Origin: Bacteroidales bacterium
GTDB taxonomy: Bacteria > Bacteroidota > Bacteroidia > Bacteroidales > UBA1715
DNA length: 41,356 nt
Assembly: GCA_024409235.1 (NCBI GenBank)
Contig: JAKSUA010000023.1
Coordinates: forward strand, 1 to 41,356
Reading direction: 5' to 3'
Position 1 is the first letter of the stretch; each line of letters opens with the position of its first letter. The notes beneath the pieces were generated by a model. The model was not told the origin of the DNA. It was given only the letters and a program-made list of their open reading frames with translations, and did no database searches. This document shows positions 15,330 to 23,750 of the stretch, in pieces. Made by a program: the position numbers and the translations under genes.

Positions 15330-15402
15330 AGCGAGAAACGGGGCTCGAACCCGCGACCCCAAGCTTGGGAAGCTTGTGCTCTACCAACTGAGCTACTCTC
15401 GC
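15330..15402 (-). tRNA. tRNA-Gly (anticodon CCC)
   Basis: The minus strand folds as a full cloverleaf: acceptor GCGAGAG/TTCTCGC (with one G-U), D-arm GCTCAGTTGGTAGAGC, anticodon stem CAAGC/GCTTG with loop TTCCCAA, and T-arm GCGGG TTCGAGC CCCGT. The anticodon is CCC, reading GGG glycine codons. No 3' CCA is encoded. The 3' end faces the toxin and phage-like remnants at 14.6-15.3 kb. Confidence 0.95.
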
Positions 15403-15559
15403 TTATAGTATTGCAAATGTATGTTTTCTTTTTTAAACAAAATAAAACATAGATAAAATATTCTCGGTTTTCATTGAATGGCGCTGTAAATTTTCAGTAT
15501 ACTAATTTGTTCATAAAATAGAAAGTAGCCATCATTCTGTGTTAATAAAAAAACTTGCG

Positions 15560-15567
15560 TATCTTTG
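15560..15567 (+). promoter_or_regulatory. -7 box TATCTTTG
   Basis: TATCTTTG matches TAnnTTTG, 15 bp before the ATG of the GH16 lipoprotein gene. Confidence 0.5.
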
Positions 15568-15582
15568 AAAAAAATCTGAATT

Positions 15583-16488
15583 ATGAAAAGAAATTATGTA
15601 TTCCCGTTTATCGCTTTTGCAATCTTATTTGGTGCTTTAGCATGTGAAAAAGAAAATGTTGAACCTACACCAGATCCAAAACCTGCAGATACAACAGTTG
15701 CCGACACAACAGTAACACCTGCCGATACTGCAGTTACTCCTGCAGAGCCTGTTATTAAAGGTTATAATTATTATGGTGCTGAGTTGTATACGAAAGCTAC
15801 TTTTTTATATGGTCGTTACGAGGCTCGTATGAAAATGGGGTTTGCTCCGGGCTGCATTAGTTCTATGTTTTTGTATTATGAAAATTCATACAAGGGGAAT
15901 GGAGAAATTTGGAACGAAATCGATATTGAAATTCTTGGAAAAGATTCATTAGGTTTCCAGTCTAATTTGATTACTGGTACTGCCGAAAAACAGGTTACAA
16001 GTGAGAAACTACATAAAATTGGTAGCGTTTGCGATGACTATCATGTATATGTGATGGAGTGGACTCCTGAATATGTGGCATGGTTTGTTGATGATGTGGA
16101 AATGCGTAGGGATTCAATAAATCATCCTGTAAAGGCTGTGGTAAATAAAAAGGATACACTTCAGGATCAAATTGATTATATGAAAAAAAGACAAAGTCTG
16201 CGTTTTAATTTGTGGTGGGAAAAGAATACTGGTTGGGTAGGCCGTTTTAAAGAAGATAGAATTCCTATTGCACAGTATATTGATTATGTTGTTGTCTCTA
16301 CTTATGATGCAGAAACAAAACAATTTACTGAAAAATGGCGTGATGATTTCGATGGCGAATCCTTAAATACGCAGCGATGGGCACGTGGTGATTGGCAGTT
16401 AGGACAGGTTAGGGAACGTTATAGCAACGTGGAGATTGTTGACGGAAATGCAGTGCTACGTTTAACAAAAGAACCTATCTATAAATAG
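15583..16488 (+). CDS. GH16 lichenase (beta-1,3-1,4-glucanase) lipoprotein, circularly permuted
   Basis: A 301-residue secreted lipoprotein: signal peptide, lipobox GALAC (Cys21) and a Pro/Thr-rich linker (28-56). The catalytic motif NEIDIEILG gives nucleophile Glu112, Asp114 and acid/base Glu116. The fold order matches the naturally permuted Fibrobacter succinogenes lichenase, not Bacillus enzymes: it begins GAELYTKATFLYGRYEARMKM, passes through the catalytic strand, FQSNLITG, MEWTPEYVAWFVDD, LRFNLWW and WVGRFKEDRIP, and only then has DDFDGESLNTQRWARGDWQ, the segment that is N-terminal in unpermuted enzymes. It should cut mixed-linkage glucans at the cell surface. Confidence 0.9.
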   Translation: MKRNYVFPFIAFAILFGALACEKENVEPTPDPKPADTTVADTTVTPADTAVTPAEPVIKGYNYYGAELYTKATFLYGRYEARMKMGFAPGCISSMFLYYENSYKGNGEIWNEIDIEILGKDSLGFQSNLITGTAEKQVTSEKLHKIGSVCDDYHVYVMEWTPEYVAWFVDDVEMRRDSINHPVKAVVNKKDTLQDQIDYMKKRQSLRFNLWWEKNTGWVGRFKEDRIPIAQYIDYVVVSTYDAETKQFTEKWRDDFDGESLNTQRWARGDWQLGQVRERYSNVEIVDGNAVLRLTKEPIYK

Positions 16489-16497
16489 TAGAAACTA

Positions 16498-17133
16498 ATG
16501 GAAACAGAACAGTTGTCAAGAACTGCAGTGGAGAAAGCAAATGCTTTCTCCCATTTGTTTGGTGCGTTTTTGGCAATACCAACAGGAACGTATGTTATTG
16601 TAAAAGGATTCGAAAAAAGCACTGTCGTAGGGCTTTCAATGTGCATATTTACTTTTGGATTCTTTTTCTTGTATCTAGCTTCGTTTTTGTATCATTGGGC
16701 AATTAATCCAAAAACAAAATTGGTGCTGCGTCATTTCGACCATGCTAATATTTACATATTGATTGCAGCATCTTATACACCGATATTGCTGGCTGTTGTG
16801 GGAGGAATGCTGGGACTGGTGTTTTTTATTGTGATGTGGTTTGTTGCTTTGGTTGGTATTATTTATAAAATAATTGCTTTAGGGAAATATCCGAAATTGT
16901 CTCTTGCCATATATCTTGTTATGGGGTGGTCAGTTTTGTTTGTGGCAAAACCAGTGTGGGAAAGTCTTTCTGCCTTACAGATTGGTTTTATAATTGGAGA
17001 AGGTATTTTGTACTCAGCAGGAACATATTTCTATTCTCATAAGGAAAAGCCTTGGAACCATGTAATATGGCATTTCTTTGTGTTGGCAGGAACAGCTTGT
17101 CATTATGTTGCAATGATTCCTATTGTTCAGTAA
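16498..17133 (+). CDS. Hemolysin III / PAQR family membrane protein
   Basis: A 211-residue inner-membrane protein with seven hydrophobic segments. Family motifs are NAFSHLFGAFLA near the start, FLYHW in helix 2, RHFDHANIYILIAASYTP in the centre and NHVIWHFFVLAGTACHY at the end; the conserved His/Asp residues are those that form the zinc site in PAQR proteins. Despite the family name, haemolysis is not established for most members, and roles in lipid or membrane homeostasis are more likely. It starts 9 bp after the lichenase gene, but a functional link is not apparent. Confidence 0.92.
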   Translation: METEQLSRTAVEKANAFSHLFGAFLAIPTGTYVIVKGFEKSTVVGLSMCIFTFGFFFLYLASFLYHWAINPKTKLVLRHFDHANIYILIAASYTPILLAVVGGMLGLVFFIVMWFVALVGIIYKIIALGKYPKLSLAIYLVMGWSVLFVAKPVWESLSALQIGFIIGEGILYSAGTYFYSHKEKPWNHVIWHFFVLAGTACHYVAMIPIVQ

Positions 17134-17185
17134 TTGTGCTATCCTTTTTTTTAGCAAAAATGAATAACGACTAAGTAGAATTACA

Positions 17186-18691
17186 TTATATTCTACGCGA
17201 ACAGAACGTATGTAAAAGATTTTCCTGTTTCAGAAGTCGCTGTATTGCAAAACGGCCTATTATAAGTGCGTTAGGTAATCCTCCTGGAGTTTGTAGCCAT
17301 TGTCCTGCAAGATAAAAATTGTCTAATCCTGGAAGTATTCCTGGATGATTTTCTTTCTTAACATGAGGAGTTTGTATAAATCCCATATATGAACCTTTGT
17401 AAGCTCCCGTGAATCTGTTGAAACTCTTAGGAGTAACCATTTCTACCGCCGATATTTTCCCTGAGTATTCAGGATAATGCAGCTCAAGACGTTGTTGTAT
17501 TTCATTAATAATACGTTCTTTCGCTGCTTTGTATTCCGTTCTGTTTTCGTTGTATAGTCTGTTCCAATATTCAAAATCATCTTCGTTTTGAACAATCAGA
17601 ATTTGCATTAAACTTTTCCCTTCAGGAGCAAAATTAGGCTCGTCAGCGTAATTGTTTGTTATAATAATGGAATGTTTATTCCCTGCAATTTCATAAGGTT
17701 CACAGTTGAATAATTCCATCGAAGGCAGTTTGTCTGTTGGGCAGTCAAATGCGAAGTAAATATTTATTTCCGAAAAAATTGGATAATTCTGTTTGTCAGC
17801 GTACCATTTCTTAAACAGATCGTCCATGTAGTTTTCTCCTAATATTTTGAATGTAACATCAGGGTCTGTGGCACTGATAACAAAGTCTGCTGTTGTTTCA
17901 GTTTGGTCTTCGAATTTGATTTTTGTAACCTTGCGGTTTTCTACAACTAGATTGGAAACTTGTTTTTTACAAGATATTTTCCCTCCTAAAGCAAGATATC
18001 TGTCACGCATTCTGTTTGTGATCATGTCGGAACCTCCAAGAGGTAGGTCTGCATTGTCCGATGTGAACATAGAATACATAAAGAATGTTGCCAGTACGTA
18101 ATATTCTTTGGGAAGATAATTATAGATAATCTGTTGAATAACAGGATTTTTGAATCTCTTGGCATAATCGTCCAACGAGAGTTTCCCAAACTTCGCTGCA
18201 ACAGGAATAGCCTTAAGCATTTTGAATACAATTTTGAGGTTGTCCCAAAGATTGCGCTGTTCCGATGGTTTTAATGCTGGAATTTGTAATGCTTGGAAGT
18301 TTTTTATGGCATCAATAAACTGGTTTATTTCCTCTGTGTCTTCTGGCGCTAAAAGTAGCAGCTCTTCTCTCATTTTCTCCGGATTACGCCAAACATGGGC
18401 TTTTTTGCCGTCGATGTTTACTTCCATGAAAAAGTCGTGTTTGAGAATAGCTTTGTCTTTCCCTAATACACCAACATCCTCCCATACTTTGTAAATGTCT
18501 GTTTTAGGGTTTGTTCCTGTCATCCAATGAACACAATTGTCAATATGAAAACCTTGGCGCTTCCATGAAGTACATTGTCCGCCAACAACAATATGTTTTT
18601 CATAGATTTCGCTTTCCAATCCGCTCATTTGAGCATAGATACCTGCTGCAAGACCAGAAACTCCACCACCAATAATTGCGACTTTTGCCAT
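17186..18691 (-). CDS. FAD-dependent oxidoreductase, CrtI/phytoene desaturase-like
   Basis: A 501-residue flavoprotein. The N-terminus has the dinucleotide-binding motif VAIIGGGVSGLAAGIYAQMSG with an acidic residue (SEIYEKH) ending the second strand, followed by VGGQCTSWKRQGFHIDN, typical of the phytoene desaturase/carotene isomerase superfamily. The C-terminus has the second FAD signature (NFYLAGQWLQTPGGLPNALIIGRFA). Length fits the family. The substrate is unknown, and no carotenoid genes neighbour it, so retinol-saturase-like or lipid-related activity is equally possible. Confidence 0.85.
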   Translation of the reverse strand: MAKVAIIGGGVSGLAAGIYAQMSGLESEIYEKHIVVGGQCTSWKRQGFHIDNCVHWMTGTNPKTDIYKVWEDVGVLGKDKAILKHDFFMEVNIDGKKAHVWRNPEKMREELLLLAPEDTEEINQFIDAIKNFQALQIPALKPSEQRNLWDNLKIVFKMLKAIPVAAKFGKLSLDDYAKRFKNPVIQQIIYNYLPKEYYVLATFFMYSMFTSDNADLPLGGSDMITNRMRDRYLALGGKISCKKQVSNLVVENRKVTKIKFEDQTETTADFVISATDPDVTFKILGENYMDDLFKKWYADKQNYPIFSEINIYFAFDCPTDKLPSMELFNCEPYEIAGNKHSIIITNNYADEPNFAPEGKSLMQILIVQNEDDFEYWNRLYNENRTEYKAAKERIINEIQQRLELHYPEYSGKISAVEMVTPKSFNRFTGAYKGSYMGFIQTPHVKKENHPGILPGLDNFYLAGQWLQTPGGLPNALIIGRFAIQRLLKQENLLHTFCSRRI

Positions 18692-18748
18692 AAAAAATGT
18701 TTTAGGTAAAGATAGTTTTTTTATGGTAAAATAGTGTTGTGAAAAATA

Positions 18749-18774
18749 AAAAAGCCACTTTTCAGTGGCTTTTT
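18749..18774 (-). terminator. Rho-independent terminator downstream of purU
   Basis: GCCACT and AGTGGC with a TTTC loop, flanked by A and T runs on both sides. On the minus strand it follows purU by 28 bp, and it insulates the oxidoreductase gene that starts at 18691. Confidence 0.85.
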
Positions 18775-18801
18775 ATATAAAACTGTCATTATGAATTTCG
18801 A

Positions 18802-19671
18802 TTATTCGAAAACAATAGTTTTATTGTTGAAAACTAATGTCTTGTGCTGAATATGAGACCATATTGCTTTGGAAAGAACTATTTTCTCCAAGTCCAAACC
18901 TTTGCGTTTCATGTTCTCAACAGTGTCTTTGTGTGAAACTTCAGTAACACCTTGGGCGATGATTGGTCCCGCATCAAGTTCCGGAGTAACATAGTGGCTT
19001 GTTGCACCAATAAGTTTTACACCACGTGCGTATGCCGATTCGTATGGCTTTGCGCCTGGGAATGCAGGCAGGAATGAGTGGTGGATATTGATGATTCTGT
19101 TTGTGTAATCTTTTATGAATGAATCAGAAACAACCTGCATGTAGCGTGCAAGAATCACTAAATCAATGTTGTTCTCTTTAAGAAGTTTCTTGATTTTTGC
19201 TTCCTGTTCTAACTTGTTTTCAGGTGTGATAGGTAGGCAGTAGTATGGTATGTTGAATTCTTCAGCAATGTGACGAAGTTTTTCGTGGTTGCTGATAATA
19301 AGTGGAACTTCAATGTCCCATTCTCCAGAACGTGCACGTGAAAGAATGTCGTAAATACAATGAGACAAGTTCGACACGAAAATTGCAAGACGTTGTTTTG
19401 TTGTAGAAAAATGAATTTCAAACGTCATGTTAGCAGGTTTTGCAACTAGTGTGTCAAAATAATCTCCGATTTTTTCTGTTGGAATGTTGAAACCTTCCAG
19501 GTCCCATTGCACACGCATGAAGAATTCAGATTCTTCGTGGTCAACGTGTTGGTCCAAGTAAAGGATATTTCCGTTGTTGTTTAAAATAAAGTTTGTAACG
19601 GCAACAACGATACCTTTCTGGTCTTTACAGTGAACAAGTATGGTTGCTGTTTGTTGATTTTTCTTTTCCAT
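18802..19671 (-). CDS. purU: Formyltetrahydrofolate deformylase
   Basis: A 289-residue enzyme that hydrolyses 10-formyl-THF to THF and formate, balancing one-carbon pools and supplying formate for purine synthesis. An N-terminal ACT domain (ATILVHCKDQKGIVVAVTNF) is followed by the formyltransferase-like catalytic domain with NIHHSFLPAFPGAKPY and LIGATSHYVTPELDAGPII. It starts 2 bp after the yebC stop, so the two are co-transcribed. Confidence 0.95.
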   Translation of the reverse strand: MEKKNQQTATILVHCKDQKGIVVAVTNFILNNNGNILYLDQHVDHEESEFFMRVQWDLEGFNIPTEKIGDYFDTLVAKPANMTFEIHFSTTKQRLAIFVSNLSHCIYDILSRARSGEWDIEVPLIISNHEKLRHIAEEFNIPYYCLPITPENKLEQEAKIKKLLKENNIDLVILARYMQVVSDSFIKDYTNRIINIHHSFLPAFPGAKPYESAYARGVKLIGATSHYVTPELDAGPIIAQGVTEVSHKDTVENMKRKGLDLEKIVLSKAIWSHIQHKTLVFNNKTIVFE

Positions 19672-19673
19672 TT

Positions 19674-20423
19674 TTATAGGGCGTTAGCCAATTCGTCTGT
19701 GATTTCAAGGTTGTGGTAAACTGCACTTACATCGTCGATTTCTTCCAATGCGTCAACGAAATTCATAACTTTTTGTGCTTCTTCCAAAGGAAGTTCCTTC
19801 ATTGTGTTAGGAATTTGTTTTAATTCTGCACTGTCGATTTCTACATTCAATTCTTCAAGCTTCTTCTGGATTTCTCCGAAAGAGTCGTAAGGACAGTACA
19901 ATGTTACGATTTCTTCGTCTTCAGCATCAAGTTCGTCCAAACCTGCATCAATTAGTGCGAATTCGAATTCGTCCATTGGCATTGTGATTGCAGTTTTCTT
20001 GATTTCAAAAACACCTTTTCTGTCGAAAATAAAAGCAAGTGAACCATTGTTTCCAAGGCTGTTGTTGTATTTCTTGAAAACTGTACGTACAGCAGTGTAT
20101 GAACGGTTGTTGTTGTCACTCAAACATTCAACGAAAACGGCAACACCGCCATTGGCATAACCTTCGTAAGTTAAAAGTTCGAAGTCTGACTTGTCCTGTT
20201 TACCTTTGTTGATTGCACGCTCAATAACATCTTTTGGCATGTTTTGGCTCTTTGCATTTTGAATACAAAGACGCAAACGTGGGTTCATATCTGGATCGCC
20301 GCTTTGTCCTTCTTTTACAGCGATGGTAATTTCTTTAGAAATACGAGAGAAGATCTTACTTCTTTTAGAGTCGTTTGCTCCTTTATCTCTCTTAATTTTT
20401 GCCCATTTACTATGTCCTGACAT
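19674..20423 (-). CDS. yebC: YebC/PmpR family protein
   Basis: A 249-residue protein with the hallmark start MSGHSKWAKIKRDKGANDSKRSKIFSRISKEI and the characteristic central NMPKDVIERAINKG and TYEGYANGGVAVFVECLSDNNNR. The family was long called a transcriptional regulator; more recent work ties members to translation through difficult sequences such as proline stretches. Co-transcribed with purU. A TATATTTG -7 box lies upstream on the minus strand. Confidence 0.95.
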   Translation of the reverse strand: MSGHSKWAKIKRDKGANDSKRSKIFSRISKEITIAVKEGQSGDPDMNPRLRLCIQNAKSQNMPKDVIERAINKGKQDKSDFELLTYEGYANGGVAVFVECLSDNNNRSYTAVRTVFKKYNNSLGNNGSLAFIFDRKGVFEIKKTAITMPMDEFEFALIDAGLDELDAEDEEIVTLYCPYDSFGEIQKKLEELNVEIDSAELKQIPNTMKELPLEEAQKVMNFVDALEEIDDVSAVYHNLEITDELANAL

Positions 20424-20445
20424 ATGATAATTCTTTAAATTCGGG

Positions 20446-20471
20446 CAAATATATAAAAAAGCCTACATTTG
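20446..20471. promoter_or_regulatory. Divergent promoter pair
   Basis: On the minus strand, TATATTTG (20446-20453) precedes yebC. On the plus strand, TACATTTG (20464-20471) precedes the phosphoesterase gene at 20495. Both match TAnnTTTG. Confidence 0.5.
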
Positions 20472-20494
20472 TAACTGTTTTGAAATAGTAAAAA

Positions 20495-20989
20495 ATGAAG
20501 AAAATACTCCTGCTTTCGGATACTCACAATTATTTAGATGAGGCAATTTTAAAACATGTGAAAAGTGTTGACGAAATCTGGCATTCTGGGGATATTGGTT
20601 CTTTGCATCTGCTGGAAGAACTCCAGAATCTGAAGCCTGTTCGTGCGGTATGGGGAAATATTGATGGGCAGGATTTACGGGTACGTATTCCTAAAGTTGA
20701 AAAATTTGAATGTGAAGGCTTACGGATTATGATGACTCACATTGGAGGATATCCAGGAAAATATGATTCGTCTGTTTTGCCTCAGATTGTTGAATATAAA
20801 CCGAATATTTTTATTAGCGGACATTCTCATATCCTAAAAGTGATGAACGACAGTAAGTTGCATCTTCTTCACATGAATCCGGGGGCTGTTGGGAAAACAG
20901 GCTTTCATAAACAACGTACAATGATTCGTTTTGAAATTGAAAATGGTGTACCCAAGAATTTAGCTGTTGTTGAATTTAATAGATGGTGA
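20495..20989 (+). CDS. YfcE/MJ0936-type metallophosphoesterase
   Basis: A 164-residue calcineurin-like phosphoesterase. Metal-binding motifs are in order: LLSDTHNY (D-x-H), HSGDIGS (GD), WGNIDG (GN), MMTHIGGY (H) and SGHSHI (GHxH). Length is typical of the small YfcE/MJ0936 class, which shows phosphodiesterase activity on model substrates. The downstream GNAT gene begins one base after its stop, indicating co-transcription. Confidence 0.92.
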   Translation: MKKILLLSDTHNYLDEAILKHVKSVDEIWHSGDIGSLHLLEELQNLKPVRAVWGNIDGQDLRVRIPKVEKFECEGLRIMMTHIGGYPGKYDSSVLPQIVEYKPNIFISGHSHILKVMNDSKLHLLHMNPGAVGKTGFHKQRTMIRFEIENGVPKNLAVVEFNRW

Positions 20990-20990
20990 C

Positions 20991-21479
20991 ATGCTTGAGA
21001 GTCGGTTGGAAATAAAATGTTTTAAAACAGAGTTTAAAGACTTGCTTCAGGTGTTTGCAAATCAAAAACTGCTGCATTATACTGATTTGGAACTCTGTAA
21101 AAACGTGGATGATCCATATTTAAAAAATTGGTGCACCGATGCTGAACGTATTTCATTTTCCGGGTTTGTAAATGATGAATTTGTTGGTTTTGCCTCGGCG
21201 CATTTGGTGAGAAAGCATCTGACTGCATCGTTGACAGTCGTTGTGCTTGAAGAATTTCAAGGTAGGGGATATGCAAAATTATTGTTGGAAAACTTGGTGA
21301 AACATCTTGCTTCAATTGGAATTGTAAGGGTGGAAGCCCAGGTGTGTACGGAAAATGTTGCATCGGCAGCAATGTTGGAAACATTAGGCTTTCAGCGGGA
21401 GGGAATTCTGCGGAAAAACTTCCTGATAGAAGGTCATTTATATGATTCTTACATGTTTGCAAAAATAGTGAGGCCGTGA
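20991..21479 (+). CDS. GNAT-family N-acetyltransferase
   Basis: A 162-residue acetyltransferase. Motif A (LTVVVLEEFQGRGYAKLLLENLVKHL) carries the Q-x-x-G-x-G/A acetyl-CoA loop, and the late segment VCTENVASAAMLETLGFQREGILRKNF is typical of RimJ/SpeG-like members, pointing to a small-molecule or N-terminal amine substrate. The ATG at 20991 is preferred; a TTG at 20967 would extend into the upstream gene. Confidence 0.88.
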   Translation: MLESRLEIKCFKTEFKDLLQVFANQKLLHYTDLELCKNVDDPYLKNWCTDAERISFSGFVNDEFVGFASAHLVRKHLTASLTVVVLEEFQGRGYAKLLLENLVKHLASIGIVRVEAQVCTENVASAAMLETLGFQREGILRKNFLIEGHLYDSYMFAKIVRP

Positions 21480-21570
21480 ACGAAAAAATCAGTTGATTTC
21501 TTTTGTATAACCCTACAATTTAATTTTATTTGCAAAAAATTAAAGAGGATTTTATGCTTGACAGAAAACG

Positions 21571-22989
21571 ATGAAGAACACGTATTTTGATTTGATAGAA
21601 CAAAGTTTCTATTTCCCTCAGGAAGGATTTGACCTTCGTGATGGTTTCCTAACTTTCCAAGGAGTCTCTCTCAAATATTTAATTGATAAATACGGTACGC
21701 CATTCCGATTTATCTATCTTCCCAAAATAGGTGAACAAATTCGTAAAGCCCGAAATCTTTTTAATAAGGCTATAAAATACTATAATTACAAAGGTAATTA
21801 TGAGTATTGTTACTGTACAAAATGTAATCACTTTTACCATGTAATAAACGAAGCTCTAAAACACAATGTGAATTTAGAGACTTCATCGTCGTTTGATATT
21901 GATTTGATATTGAAATTGTACGATGCAAAGAAAGTTGATAAGCATTTGGTTGTAATTCATAATGGTTACAAAACAGATGAATATCTTCGTAAAATAGTTA
22001 TGTTGCGTGATTTAGGTTTCCATAATACTGTCACTATTCTTGATAGTACCGATGAACTTGACCGTTTGGAAAAAGTTATGGGACGCAAGAAATTGAAAGT
22101 GGGAATCCGTATGGCAATCAACGAGGAATCGCAGTCTGCGTATTACACTTCACGTTTGGGAATACGTCCGAATGAAATTCTTCATTTCTACAAACGTTTG
22201 AAAACAAAGAAGAATTTGGAGTTGAAAATGCTTCATTTCTTTGTTGATTCTGGTATAAAAGACAGTTTGTATTACTGGGGTGAGTTCCAAAAAGCTCTGA
22301 AAGTGTATATAGATTTGAAGAAACAATGTGATACGTTGGATTCTCTTGATTTAGGCGGCGGTCTTCCTATTCGTAATCACATGGGTTTTGAATATGACTA
22401 TGATTACATTATCGGTGAAATCATAAAGAATATAAAGGAAACCTGTGCAAAGGAAAAAGTTGAAGATCCAAACATTTACACTGAATTCGGTAAATATACA
22501 GTGGGAGAAAGTGGCGCTATTATTTTCCGGGTGTTGGAACAGAAACAGCAGAACGATACGGAATGTTGGTATATCATCAACAATAGCTTGATGAATACAA
22601 TTCCTGACGCATGGGGAATTCACGAGAAATTTATTCTTCTTCCAATCAACAAGTGGAATAATGAATATAAGCGTGTGAATATCGGTGGTATTAGCTGTGA
22701 CCATTCCGATTATTATAATTCCGAGGATTTGAATCAGGAAGTAATGCTTCCTTCTTATTCTGAAAAAGAAAAAGAACCGTTGTATATAGGTTTCTTCCAT
22801 ACGGGAGCATATCAGGATTCTATCAGCGGATACGGAGGTATAAAACATTGTTTGATTCCTTCTCCTAAATATATTGTTATTGACCGTGACGAAACAGGAA
22901 ATATAATAGACTACGTATATCGTGAAGAACAGTCTGCAGAGGATATGTTTAATATATTGGGATATAACGAAGCCGATAGAAAAAAATAG
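21571..22989 (+). CDS. Fold-type III PLP-dependent decarboxylase (arginine/diaminopimelate decarboxylase-like)
   Basis: A 472-residue enzyme with the alanine-racemase-like barrel. The PLP lysine is Lys84 in YCYCTKCNHF, which replaces the usual YAVKAN. The phosphate-binding glycine loop is LDLGGGLPIRN around residues 260-268, and NVNLETSSSFDIDL matches the conserved G-x-E/D-x-x-S segment. Similar Bacteroidetes proteins are annotated as arginine decarboxylase, but substrate assignment by motif is unsafe; lysine, ornithine, diaminopimelate or carboxynorspermidine are possible. It stands alone and ends at a strong terminator. Confidence 0.82.
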   Translation: MKNTYFDLIEQSFYFPQEGFDLRDGFLTFQGVSLKYLIDKYGTPFRFIYLPKIGEQIRKARNLFNKAIKYYNYKGNYEYCYCTKCNHFYHVINEALKHNVNLETSSSFDIDLILKLYDAKKVDKHLVVIHNGYKTDEYLRKIVMLRDLGFHNTVTILDSTDELDRLEKVMGRKKLKVGIRMAINEESQSAYYTSRLGIRPNEILHFYKRLKTKKNLELKMLHFFVDSGIKDSLYYWGEFQKALKVYIDLKKQCDTLDSLDLGGGLPIRNHMGFEYDYDYIIGEIIKNIKETCAKEKVEDPNIYTEFGKYTVGESGAIIFRVLEQKQQNDTECWYIINNSLMNTIPDAWGIHEKFILLPINKWNNEYKRVNIGGISCDHSDYYNSEDLNQEVMLPSYSEKEKEPLYIGFFHTGAYQDSISGYGGIKHCLIPSPKYIVIDRDETGNIIDYVYREEQSAEDMFNILGYNEADRKK

Positions 22990-23042
22990 TTCCTATTTAG
23001 TTTGAATGTTTAGGCTGACAATTCAGTTGACATGATTCCATA

Positions 23043-23076
23043 AAAAAGCCCTTCAAAATCTTTTGAAGGGCTTTTT
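23043..23076. terminator. Bidirectional terminator between convergent genes
   Basis: A perfect 16-bp stem (AAAAAGCCCTTCAAAA / TTTTGAAGGGCTTTTT) with a 2-base TC spacer; some end pairs must open to form the loop. It serves the decarboxylase gene on the plus strand and the regulator gene on the minus strand. Confidence 0.9.
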
Positions 23077-23093
23077 GTTTATTACAAGTATAA

Positions 23094-23642
23094 CTAAGCT
23101 AATACTGATAAGAATTTAGCTCTTGCACCATTTATTGTACGTACTGCGTGTGAAATAGAAGAGTTGAAGATAATGCTGTCGCCTTCGTGCAACTCTACTT
23201 TTTCGTCTTTAATATGAACTTCCATTGTGCCGTCAATCACATACAAAAATTCCTGTCCTTCGTGTGAGCTGAACTGCACATTCTCGTCGCTCGCATCGGC
23301 TGTTACAATGAAAAAGTTTGCTTTTTTACCAATAAAATCGGAAACTAAAGCTTGGTATTTATACCGTTTATGGCGTTCAACGCTAACTCCGTCACCACGT
23401 CGTGTTACCGTATAATTCGATTTTTGAGGAGCTTCTCCTGTTAAAAGAATTTTTACGTCAACCTTATACAGATTTGCGATCTTTAGGATTGAACTAACTG
23501 GAATATCTATCTTACCAGATTCGTAATCTTGATATTCGTATTTATTGATGTCTAATGCTTCTGCCGCACCATCTGCCGAATAGCCACAAGCTTCACGGGC
23601 TGCAACAATTCTTTCTGCTATTTCTTCTGTTTGCTCTCTCAT
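23094..23642 (-). CDS. XRE-cupin transcriptional regulator
   Basis: A 182-residue two-domain regulator. Residues 1-60 are a Cro/CI-type HTH (IVAAREACGYSADGAAEALDINKYEYQDYESG), and residues about 110-180 are a cupin sensor (SSHEGQEFLYVIDGTMEVHI, LHEGDSIIFNSSISHAV). This architecture (SutR/PuuR-like) often controls amino-acid, polyamine or sulphur metabolism genes. In many Bacteroidetes the same type of gene lies near acyl-CoA ligases; here it lies between the decarboxylase and the DXS-like enzyme, and its target is unknown. Confidence 0.9.
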   Translation of the reverse strand: MREQTEEIAERIVAAREACGYSADGAAEALDINKYEYQDYESGKIDIPVSSILKIANLYKVDVKILLTGEAPQKSNYTVTRRGDGVSVERHKRYKYQALVSDFIGKKANFFIVTADASDENVQFSSHEGQEFLYVIDGTMEVHIKDEKVELHEGDSIIFNSSISHAVRTINGARAKFLSVLA

Positions 23643-23750
23643 TGTAATAAAAGTTTAAATTGTACGTCCGCACTAATATAGTAAAATATTTGCAACAATG
23701 AAACTATTCATTCGGATTTTAGTTGAGTGGTAACGTATTCGTTTTTTCTC

